Source: an uncultured bacterium (lineage in GTDB: Bacteria > Patescibacteriota > Patescibacteriia > CAIQCM01). From it: a DNA stretch of 7,812 nucleotides. The notes below the pieces were generated by a model. It did not search any database. It saw only the letters and a program-made list of their open reading frames with translations, and was not told the origin of the DNA. Each line of letters starts with the position of its first letter. Within the stretch, counting starts at the first letter, position 1. Of the stretch, positions 1-5,338 are shown piece after piece. Made by a program: the position numbers and the translations under genes. The stretch spans positions 1 to 7,812 of the forward strand of contig CAIQCM010000021.1 in the NCBI GenBank assembly GCA_903870305.1, in the 5' to 3' direction.

Positions 1-11
1 GGTATGCTTAA

Positions 12-42
12 ATAGTTAAATAGTTGCTTAACTATATAAGTA
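12..42 (+). promoter_or_regulatory. AT-rich leader with inverted repeat and -10-like box before the first PAP2 gene
   Basis: The 42 bases before the first gene are AT-rich. ATAGTTAA (12-19) and TTAACTAT (28-35) form an 8-bp inverted repeat with an 8-base spacer. The left arm also belongs to a short direct repeat, AAATAGTT twice. TATATA (33-38), ten bases before the ATG, could be a -10 box, which would give a leaderless or nearly leaderless transcript; no Shine-Dalgarno sequence is visible. The dyad overlapping the -10 region is compatible with a repressor operator. A similar AGTTAA/TTAACT dyad lies at 7619-7644. Promoter and operator roles are inferred only, and the upstream part is cut by the window start. 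Confidence 0.35.
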
Positions 43-768
43 ATGAATGCCGCTCTCTACATTCAAAATAAAGTGAGCGCGCACCCGGTGCGAAGCATTG
101 TTTTAGGCATTTTGATAATCGTCATTACCACCATTGGCATCATCCTTGTCGGGAATGTCTTGGATCACATTGCCATAATTTCCGCTTTCGACGGTTGGAT
201 ATACGAGAAGCTCAATCTGGGACCGCATCCGGCTTGGCTCAATACCATTGTCAGCCCTTTCAATTTTAACTTCCTGCCGTGGGGCGGAACGTTCATTCCC
301 AGTTTTCTATATTTCGTCTTTGCCTTGGGTTTTATTTACATCGTCATTTTCCGACGCAAGGATATCGGCTGGGCCGCGCTCGCGCTACTTCTCGCGATCC
401 TTATCGATACCATTCTGTACAAATTGACCAATGCCTATGTTATGCGCGATCGGCCGTTCCTTCATTTGCCAAACTCGCTTTCCGCGAGCGCTAAAGCGAT
501 CTGGGTCAATTGGCCGACCTATCCCTCCGGACACGTCCGCGACATGGCGCTTTATTCCAGCGTGCTCGCCGGGTTTGCGCCAAAACTTTTCTGGCCATTC
601 ATTATTTTGACGATCTGGATCTGTTACACCCGCATTTACCTTGGCGCTCATTATCCCACCGATGTGCTGGCGGGGCTCGTTCTGGGATATTTTGTCGGAT
701 TTGGGATCTTGCTTATTGTCCGATCCGTTCGACGCTTGTTCGCTAAAAAAGAAAGGGTGCAGGTATGA
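43..768 (+). CDS. PAP2-superfamily membrane lipid phosphatase (first paralog)
   Basis: An integral membrane phosphatase of the PAP2 (phosphatidic acid phosphatase type 2) family, 241 residues. Family members remove phosphate from phosphatidate, phosphatidylglycerophosphate or undecaprenyl pyrophosphate at the membrane. Hydrophobic segments lie near residues 17-39, 86-104, 108-126, 181-197 and 205-227. The three signature motifs can be placed: RP at 137-138, PSGH at 161-164, and R197-x5-H203-x3-D207, with both catalytic histidines (H164, H203) and the aspartate present. The lysine of the usual K-x6-RP motif is replaced by N130; a lysine sits three residues further upstream (K127). The gene ends in an ATGA overlap with an ATG at 765, so the next gene was probably coupled to it. 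It is a clear paralog of the protein at 1738-2472, sharing PHPxWLN, the RRKD loop and YPSGHVRD. The substrate cannot be told from sequence. There is no Shine-Dalgarno sequence before the ATG. Confidence 0.9.
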   Translation: MNAALYIQNKVSAHPVRSIVLGILIIVITTIGIILVGNVLDHIAIISAFDGWIYEKLNLGPHPAWLNTIVSPFNFNFLPWGGTFIPSFLYFVFALGFIYIVIFRRKDIGWAALALLLAILIDTILYKLTNAYVMRDRPFLHLPNSLSASAKAIWVNWPTYPSGHVRDMALYSSVLAGFAPKLFWPFIILTIWICYTRIYLGAHYPTDVLAGLVLGYFVGFGILLIVRSVRRLFAKKERVQV

Positions 769-821
769 AAAAGACGTTGCCATACATTTTTGCGATCATC
801 GCCGTCGGCATCGCCGCCTAG
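765..821 (+). other. 18-codon ORF: detached N-terminus of the flippase gene, ended by an in-frame TAG
   Basis: An ATG at 765 overlaps the stop of the first PAP2 gene (ATGA) and is preceded by AAAGGG at 752-757, a good Shine-Dalgarno match in a region where most starts have none. It reads Met-Lys-Lys-Thr followed by a hydrophobic run typical of a first membrane helix. A TAG at 819-821 stops it. One codon later, in the same frame, the ATG at 825 opens the long flippase ORF, so removing the stop would give a continuous protein of 322 residues. Family proteins normally begin with exactly such a Lys-rich start plus a helix. The TAG could be a point mutation (for example from a Tyr TAC/TAT codon), an assembly error, or a regulatory leader with reinitiation. 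TAG is a genuine stop in dnaG, the 3883-4032 gene and the 7260-7619 gene, so reassignment is unlikely. Confidence 0.75.
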
Positions 822-824
822 TTC

Positions 825-1733
825 ATGTCCCGCGCTTTTTCGTGGCAAGACGCCTATGCTTTGCTCAAAACCCTAAGCTGGAGTTTTTTCGCGATCCTCA
901 TCGCTTTCAGTTTATTCATCAGTTTTACGAAAGCCACCCGTTTTTTCATGATTTTACGCTTTAACCGCGTCAATATCTCCTGGTTTAAAACAGTGCGCGC
1001 CTTTGTGGCGAGCGAAGCATTTACGCCGCTTCCGGCCGGCGAGGTCGGGCGCGCGGTCTTGTTCCACAAAAAACTGCATATCGACATGGAGCAGGTCATC
1101 GCTCCGGTATTCTTGCAAGCGTTGATCGAGCTCTGGTCCGCGGCTTGTTTGGTCGTATTGAGCGCCTTTCTCGCCAGCACTCATTGGGGAATTTGGATCA
1201 TCGGCCTCTTCGCCCTCTTGGCAGTGTTGAGCATTCCGATCCTTATACCGAAAAAATTATTCCTCTTCATTTCATATCTAAAACGCAAGGGTCTGAATTA
1301 CGGCTGGGTGGACCGATTGCTTGATATAATGCGCGCCATGGAAAAATTCTTTTCCGGGCGAACCGCCTCCACGAGGGTCAAATTTTGGCTCACGGTCATG
1401 GCCATCGGCATTGCCGGCCAAGCGATCGGCGGAATCCTTATCTGGTGTATCGCCCAAGCGCAAGGCGCGCACTTGACCCTGATGCAGGGTGCGTTTGCCG
1501 CCGCGATCGGCGCTCTTATCCAAGGTATTCTCACGATCATCCCTGGCGGACTAGGCGTTACCGAAGGCGGGCTGGTCGCAGTTCTAACCTCGTTCAGCGT
1601 TCCCTGGAACCGGTCGGTGCTCATAACGCTCCTGTATCGCATTGTAACGTTGCCGCTTTCAATCGCCATCGCCCTTATATTCTTAATGTCACTTTACGCG
1701 CCCAAACTCGTTAGGGTCGCAAACAACACCTGA
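825..1733 (+). CDS. Flippase-like membrane protein, AglD/LPG-synthase TM-domain family (YbhN-like), N-terminus interrupted
   Basis: A polytopic membrane protein of the lysylphosphatidylglycerol-synthase transmembrane family (PF03706-type, also called flippase-like domain), 302 residues from this ATG. Family members act on or move lipids across the cytoplasmic membrane; many have no defined substrate. Hallmarks are the TPLPAGEVGR segment (67-76), matching the family's P-x-x-aGE-x-x-R motif, and IPGGLGVTEGG (239-249), followed by a conserved Leu-Tyr-Arg in the helix near 269-272. Hydrophobic helices lie near 20-38, 93-117, 122-142, 185-210, 223-240 and 264-290. No soluble lysyltransferase domain follows, so it is not a full MprF. 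The expected first helix is encoded upstream at 765-818 but is cut off by a TAG. This ATG has no Shine-Dalgarno sequence and may be reached by reinitiation, so the product may be N-terminally truncated or the gene a new pseudogene. It ends four bases before the second PAP2 gene. Confidence 0.85.
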   Translation: MSRAFSWQDAYALLKTLSWSFFAILIAFSLFISFTKATRFFMILRFNRVNISWFKTVRAFVASEAFTPLPAGEVGRAVLFHKKLHIDMEQVIAPVFLQALIELWSAACLVVLSAFLASTHWGIWIIGLFALLAVLSIPILIPKKLFLFISYLKRKGLNYGWVDRLLDIMRAMEKFFSGRTASTRVKFWLTVMAIGIAGQAIGGILIWCIAQAQGAHLTLMQGAFAAAIGALIQGILTIIPGGLGVTEGGLVAVLTSFSVPWNRSVLITLLYRIVTLPLSIAIALIFLMSLYAPKLVRVANNT

Positions 1734-1737
1734 TCAT

Positions 1738-2472
1738 ATGTTCCGACTTTCTAAACGTTTTCGCGTTAACCCGCTTCTCCTCACCATATTTTTTATCTTG
1801 TTGCTGGTCGTGGGTTCCCCCGCCTCCGGTTATATCGTGGAGAACGTTAAAGCGATCCAGCATTTTGACAGCTACACTTATGCGCTCTTGCAGAACATGC
1901 CGCACCCATCTTGGCTTAATGCGCTTGTCGCGCCGGTCAATTACAGCTTTCTTCCTTTGGTGCCAACCCAATTCTTAAGCTTCCTGTTCGTGATCGTTTT
2001 TATAGCGCTCGCCTACATAGCAATCGCGCGGCGCAAAGATCTTCGCTGGGCGCTCCTCGCCTGCCTCATCGCCTTGGGTGTTGATACCGTCTTTGCATTC
2101 TTAAACCCGCTCTTATTGTTTCGACCGCGGCCGTTCCTGGTTCTGCCGAATACGTTGAGCCCGCTCGCCACCAGCATTTGGCAAGCATTTCCTTCCTATC
2201 CCTCCGGCCATGTTCGCGATACGACGTTATTTCTCTTTGTTCTGCTCGCCTTTCTTCCCAGGTTCCTGCGCCTGCCGGCCTTCATCTTCATCATCTTTGT
2301 TGCTTTTAGCCGCGTTTACCTTGGCGCACATTACCCGACCGACGTCATTGCCGGTGTCATTGTCGGATATTTGATGGCCAAGATCGTCTTAAGCGCCGTT
2401 GAAGAAATTCGATTATTGAGAGAGAAGCCAAAAACCGACACAACCGATAAAAATCTTATCAGCATCACATGA
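1738..2472 (+). CDS. PAP2-superfamily membrane lipid phosphatase (second paralog)
   Basis: A second membrane phosphatase of the PAP2 family, 244 residues. It has the same layout as the protein at 43-768: an N-terminal helix (about 12-27), a PHPSWLN loop (55-61), helices near 76-97 and 103-121, RPRPF (129-133), PSGH (155-158), a helix near 162-190, and R192-x5-H198-x3-D202. Both catalytic histidines (H158, H198) and D202 are present. The lysine expected seven residues before the RP arginine is a proline (P124), so both paralogs lack it. A short polar tail rich in Lys, Thr and Asp (about 229-240) follows the last helix. The gene starts four bases after the flippase stop and overlaps the lipid kinase by ATGA at 2469-2472, so it belongs to the same operon. 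The two copies flanking the flippase gene suggest an old duplication. The substrate is unknown; phosphatidate or polyprenyl pyrophosphate are the obvious candidates. Confidence 0.9.
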   Translation: MFRLSKRFRVNPLLLTIFFILLLVVGSPASGYIVENVKAIQHFDSYTYALLQNMPHPSWLNALVAPVNYSFLPLVPTQFLSFLFVIVFIALAYIAIARRKDLRWALLACLIALGVDTVFAFLNPLLLFRPRPFLVLPNTLSPLATSIWQAFPSYPSGHVRDTTLFLFVLLAFLPRFLRLPAFIFIIFVAFSRVYLGAHYPTDVIAGVIVGYLMAKIVLSAVEEIRLLREKPKTDTTDKNLISIT

Positions 2473-3452
2473 TCAAAACAAAATTAATTTATAACCCGCA
2501 CGCCGGCGAAAAATGGCCGATGTCTTTTCACGATCCCGCCACCCGGCTCGAGGATATCCATGACTTGCTCAAAAAATACGAGATCGAATTTGACGAGTCC
2601 CCGACCAGCGCCCCGGGTGATGTGTTAAAACTAACGCGCGAGGCGGTCAAGGCCGGATATGAGCGCGTGCTGGTGGCCGGCGGCGACGGAACGGTCGGCG
2701 AAGCGGCCAACGGGCTTATCGGTACCGAGACGGCGCTCGGGATCCTGCCGCTCGGGACATATATGAACGTAGCGCGGATGCTTTCGATCCCCTCAAACCT
2801 TGAACAAGCCGTGATGGTCATTAAAATGGGCAACGTCCGCTCGATCGATGTCGGAGAGATTGTTTCGCTCGAGGAAGAACTGGTCGACGGCAAACGCGTT
2901 AACGAACCATGGTATTTCTTGGAAAGCGTTGGCATCGGGCTGGAAGCCGATTATCAAAAAAAATACTTGTCGTGGAAACAAGGTCACTGGAAAGCGATTT
3001 TCGGACTGATTAAAGACATGCGGCGGTTCTATTCCGTTCCCCTTCACATTGAACTTGATGAGGGCCGCAGTTTTGATTCCCATTCACACATCATCATGAT
3101 CTCGAACGGTCCGTATATGGGGGCCGGGCTCGCCATCGCCGGCACCGCCAAGCTCAATGACCATACCCTGACCATTCACCGTTACCGCATGTCCAAGATA
3201 AGTTTATTGCTGCATATCATGCGGATAAAACTGTTCGGACGACAAAATCATCCCGATGTCGTTAAATACACTTCAAAGTTTGTCCGCGTTACTTCAAGTC
3301 AAAGACGACCGGTAGACGCGGATGCGCGGGTGTTTGGGAAAACCCCGGTTTCGCTATCGATCAAACCCAACGCCCTAAAGATCATTGTCGGTTTTCCGGA
3401 AGTTCCCCGCGATTCCGCCATGCTCTCCAAAAAAACTATCCTTCGCCCTTAA
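2469..3452 (+). CDS. Diacylglycerol-kinase-family lipid kinase (DagK/YegS-like)
   Basis: A soluble or membrane-peripheral lipid kinase of the DAGK catalytic family, 327 residues, close to the usual length for bacterial DgkB/YegS-type enzymes. It would phosphorylate diacylglycerol or another lipid alcohol with ATP. Visible motifs are NPHAG (9-13) at the end of the first strand, the nucleotide-binding GGDGT (71-75), and LPLGTYMN (93-100), which replaces the more common GTGNDFAR-type loop. SNGPYMGAG (212-220) and the C-terminal VDADARVF region (282-289) correspond to the second lobe. The ATG overlaps the stop of the PAP2 gene, so the two are probably translationally coupled. Kinase and phosphatases in one operon run opposite reactions and could cycle a lipid between its phosphate and alcohol forms. 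A related long-chain-base kinase or undecaprenol kinase activity cannot be excluded; NAD kinase is less likely given the C-terminal lobe. Confidence 0.9.
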   Translation: MIKTKLIYNPHAGEKWPMSFHDPATRLEDIHDLLKKYEIEFDESPTSAPGDVLKLTREAVKAGYERVLVAGGDGTVGEAANGLIGTETALGILPLGTYMNVARMLSIPSNLEQAVMVIKMGNVRSIDVGEIVSLEEELVDGKRVNEPWYFLESVGIGLEADYQKKYLSWKQGHWKAIFGLIKDMRRFYSVPLHIELDEGRSFDSHSHIIMISNGPYMGAGLAIAGTAKLNDHTLTIHRYRMSKISLLLHIMRIKLFGRQNHPDVVKYTSKFVRVTSSQRRPVDADARVFGKTPVSLSIKPNALKIIVGFPEVPRDSAMLSKKTILRP

Positions 3453-3473
3453 TGATAATATATTTAATAATTT

Positions 3474-3800
3474 ATGCTCACCAAAAAAGAGATCGAACAA
3501 AATCGAAAATTTCTTAACAAGAGCGATCATCATTTTGCCGCGGCGCTCAAGGCGCTTGGGGACATCAACCGTTTTCGTATTTTCCGCATGCTGATCATTC
3601 ACAAAAAGATCTCGATCAGTACGATCGCCAAAGTCCTGCGCATTTCGCTGCCGCTCACATCACTGCACGTAAAAGTGCTGGTAAACGCGTTGCTCTTGGT
3701 AAAAAGCCGGAGCGGCAAGAAAATATTCTTAAGCGTTGATCGGCGCAATCCGCTTGTTCGCGCGCTCGCGCCCGTCTTCAATTTATCCATTAAAAATTAA
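3474..3800 (+). CDS. ArsR-type winged-helix transcriptional regulator without metal-binding cysteines
   Basis: A 108-residue DNA-binding protein with the ArsR/SmtB winged-helix layout. The LGDINRFRIFRML segment (28-40) is the typical opening helix of this family. A helix-turn-helix follows at about 46-74 (SISTIAKVLRISLPLTSLHVKVLV), and a wing hairpin at about 75-88 (LVKSRSGKKIFLSV). There is no cysteine anywhere, so the classical metal sensor site on helix 3 (CxCxxC) is absent and the signal is unknown. It starts 21 bases after the lipid kinase in an AT-rich gap with no Shine-Dalgarno sequence but with TATATTT/TAATAATTT stretches that could hold its own promoter. It could regulate the upstream lipid operon, the small membrane gene downstream, or itself. 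Confidence 0.82.
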   Translation: MLTKKEIEQNRKFLNKSDHHFAAALKALGDINRFRIFRMLIIHKKISISTIAKVLRISLPLTSLHVKVLVNALLLVKSRSGKKIFLSVDRRNPLVRALAPVFNLSIKN

Positions 3801-3882
3801 TTCATAAATAACAAATATGTGATCCCTTTATTTCACAAGCGTGATCAAAAATAATAATTAATCAATATTTAACCCCCCTTAT
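3801..3882 (+). promoter_or_regulatory. AT-rich gap with a TGTGA-N10-TCACA dyad upstream of the small membrane gene
   Basis: TGTGA (3818-3822) and TCACA (3833-3837) form a short inverted repeat with a 10-base spacer. GTGATC occurs twice in the same direction (3819-3824 and 3841-3846), 22 bases apart, close to two helical turns. TTCACA (3832-3837) could be a -35 box with AT-rich -10 candidates around 3852-3871, none of them a good match. The ATG at 3883 is preceded by a run of C and no Shine-Dalgarno sequence. The site lies directly after the ArsR-type gene, so binding by that regulator is possible but unproven. Confidence 0.3.
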
Positions 3883-4032
3883 ATGTTGTGGACTATTGCC
3901 ATCATCTTAATCGTTTTATGGCTCTTGGGCGTGATCACCGCTTTTACCTTGGGCGGTTTCATCCACGTGCTCTTGGTCATTGCCGTCGTTATAATCATCA
4001 TCCGACTCCTGACCGGAAGAAAGGTTGTTTAG
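3883..4032 (+). CDS. Small lmo0937-family membrane protein
   Basis: A 49-residue hydrophobic peptide with two membrane helices (about 3-21 and 26-42) joined by a short Thr-Leu-Gly-Gly-Phe-Ile-His turn and ending in a basic tail (RLLTGRKVV). The pattern MLWTIA, VLWLLG, LGGFIH, LLVIAVV and IRLL matches the lmo0937 family of small bacterial membrane proteins, which has no established function and is often annotated as stress-associated. It ends in TAG at 4030-4032, just before a strong terminator. No Shine-Dalgarno sequence is visible. A longer ORF starting at 3888 in another frame covers the same bases, but its translation is not protein-like, so this frame is preferred. The neighbouring ArsR-type regulator may control it. 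Confidence 0.85.
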   Translation: MLWTIAIILIVLWLLGVITAFTLGGFIHVLLVIAVVIIIIRLLTGRKVV

Positions 4033-4037
4033 GAAAA

Positions 4038-4070
4038 AAAAATACCCCCGCCAGCGGCGGGGGTATTTTT
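4038..4070. terminator. Bidirectional intrinsic terminator between convergent genes
   Basis: A perfect 15-bp stem: left arm 4038-4052 (AAAAATACCCCCGCC), loop AGC (4053-4055) and right arm 4056-4070. The GC-rich core is flanked by A5 on the left and T5 on the right, so transcripts on both strands end in a GC hairpin followed by a U run. It lies between the small membrane gene (plus) and the rpoD stop (minus), eight bases from the latter, and should end both transcription units. Confidence 0.95.
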
Positions 4071-4078
4071 AAATTGTC

Positions 4079-5326
4079 TTAGTAGTCCCTTAATTTCTCG
4101 ATAAGCGAATGCGCTTTAATGCGCTCAAGCGACTTGGCCTCAATTTGGCGGATGCGCTCGCGAGTGACATCAAACTCCTTGCCGACCTCTTCAAGCGTGT
4201 GGGTTACGCCGTCGGTGAGCCCGAAACGCATCTCGAGGATCTTCTGTTCGCGCGGCGAAAGATCTTTGACCACGTCTTTAACATAATCGCGCAACAGCTG
4301 GAGCGCGGCCGAGCGGTCGGGCGTGACGTTCTTTACGTCTTCGATAAAGTCCTCGAGCGTCGAATCCTCGTCATCCTCGCCCACCGAGGTCTCGAGCGAG
4401 ACGGTGTCTTGCGAGATCTTGATGATATGGTTGACCTTTTCAATCTCCAAACCCATTTCCGCGGCGATCTCTTCGGGAAGCGGTTCACGGCCAAGGTCCT
4501 GGATGAGCTGGCGTTCGATCTGCTGGAACTTGTTGATCGTTTCGACCATGTGCACGGGAATGCGAATGGTGCGCGATTGGTCGGCAAGCGCGCGGGTAAT
4601 GGCTTGGCGGATCCACCAGGTGGCGTAGGTCGAAAACTTGTAGCCCTTCCTGTATTCAAACTTTTTGACCGCGCGGAAAAGGCCGATATTGCCTTCTTGA
4701 ATGAGGTCCAGGAGCGAAAGTGATTTGCCCACGAACTTTTTGGCGATGGAAACGACGAGGCGAAGGTTGGCCTCGATGAGCTTGCGTTCGGCTTCGCGCT
4801 CGTTCCTCTCCTTGCGCTTGGCGAGCTCCACTTCCTGTTCCGAGGTGAGGAGCGGGATCTTGCCGATCTCGCGCAAATACATTTGGATCGAATCCTCGGT
4901 CAAGTTGTCGTAGACGGCGCCGCCGGTCTTTTCCTTGATCTTGCGCTCGGTGCCGCCGACGCTCTTCATCATGTCCTCGTGCTCTTTGCGTTTTCCCAAA
5001 AATCCTTCGCGCGTTTCAATGACGCGAAAACCGACGTGGTCGATCACGTCCAAGAAAGAATTGTAAACGTCCAAATAATCCTCAACCTCGGGAAAAGTGT
5101 GCAGGATCTCGGACTCCGTGATGAACCCGCGCTGACGCCCCTTGTTTAGAAGCGACTCGACCGATTCAACCGAAGGCGGCGGCGCCTTGGGCGCGCGCGT
5201 TAGCTTGACCTTTTTATAGTGTTTGGACGCCGGTTTTCCTTTGGGCGGGGCTTTGCTCTTTTTCTCTTCCTTGCGTTTTACCGGCTTAGCAACTCTTTTA
5301 ACGACCCTATGTTTCTCTTTCGACAT
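4079..5326 (-). CDS. rpoD: RNA polymerase primary sigma factor (sigma-70, RpoD/SigA)
   Basis: The housekeeping sigma factor, 415 residues; it guides core RNA polymerase to -35/-10 promoters. Order of parts: a Lys/Pro-rich basic tail (1-50), a region 1.1-like helical domain (about 53-105), region 1.2 ([17 protein letters not shown], 145-161), region 2 with the polymerase-binding and -10-melting segment (about 182-250, including [14 protein letters not shown] and [13 protein letters not shown]), region 3 (about 258-335), and region 4 with the -35-binding helix-turn-helix (377-404, ending in [16 protein letters not shown]). There is no large non-conserved insert between 1.2 and 2, so the size is that of a compact SigA. 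The ATG lies only 12 bases after the dnaG stop, in the same reading frame and with no Shine-Dalgarno sequence, so translation probably depends on ribosomes leaving dnaG. The stop is TAA, next to the shared terminator. Confidence 0.98.
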   Translation of the reverse strand: MSKEKHRVVKRVAKPVKRKEEKKSKAPPKGKPASKHYKKVKLTRAPKAPPPSVESVESLLNKGRQRGFITESEILHTFPEVEDYLDVYNSFLDVIDHVGFRVIETREGFLGKRKEHEDMMKSVGGTERKIKEKTGGAVYDNLTEDSIQMYLREIGKIPLLTSEQEVELAKRKERNEREAERKLIEANLRLVVSIAKKFVGKSLSLLDLIQEGNIGLFRAVKKFEYRKGYKFSTYATWWIRQAITRALADQSRTIRIPVHMVETINKFQQIERQLIQDLGREPLPEEIAAEMGLEIEKVNHIIKISQDTVSLETSVGEDDEDSTLEDFIEDVKNVTPDRSAALQLLRDYVKDVVKDLSPREQKILEMRFGLTDGVTHTLEEVGKEFDVTRERIRQIEAKSLERIKAHSLIEKLRDY

Positions 5327-5338
5327 AAAACCAAAAAA

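Noticed and set aside
385..783. Minus-strand ORF opposite the first PAP2 gene
   Set aside because: It overlaps the conserved PSGH and RxxxxxHxxxD region of a clear gene, and its translation is low-complexity and polar.
819..821. TAG recoded to an amino acid
   Set aside because: dnaG, the 3883-4032 gene and the 7260-7619 gene all end at TAG where their families or neighbours require a stop, so general reassignment does not fit.
3818..3837. TGTGA-N10-TCACA as a CRP/FNR-type site
   Set aside because: The half-sites match, but the CRP spacer is 6 bases, not 10, and no CRP-like gene is in view. Kept only as an unassigned dyad.
4109..4723. Long plus-strand ORF opposite rpoD
   Set aside because: It is antisense to conserved sigma regions 2-4 and exists only because of codon bias in rpoD.
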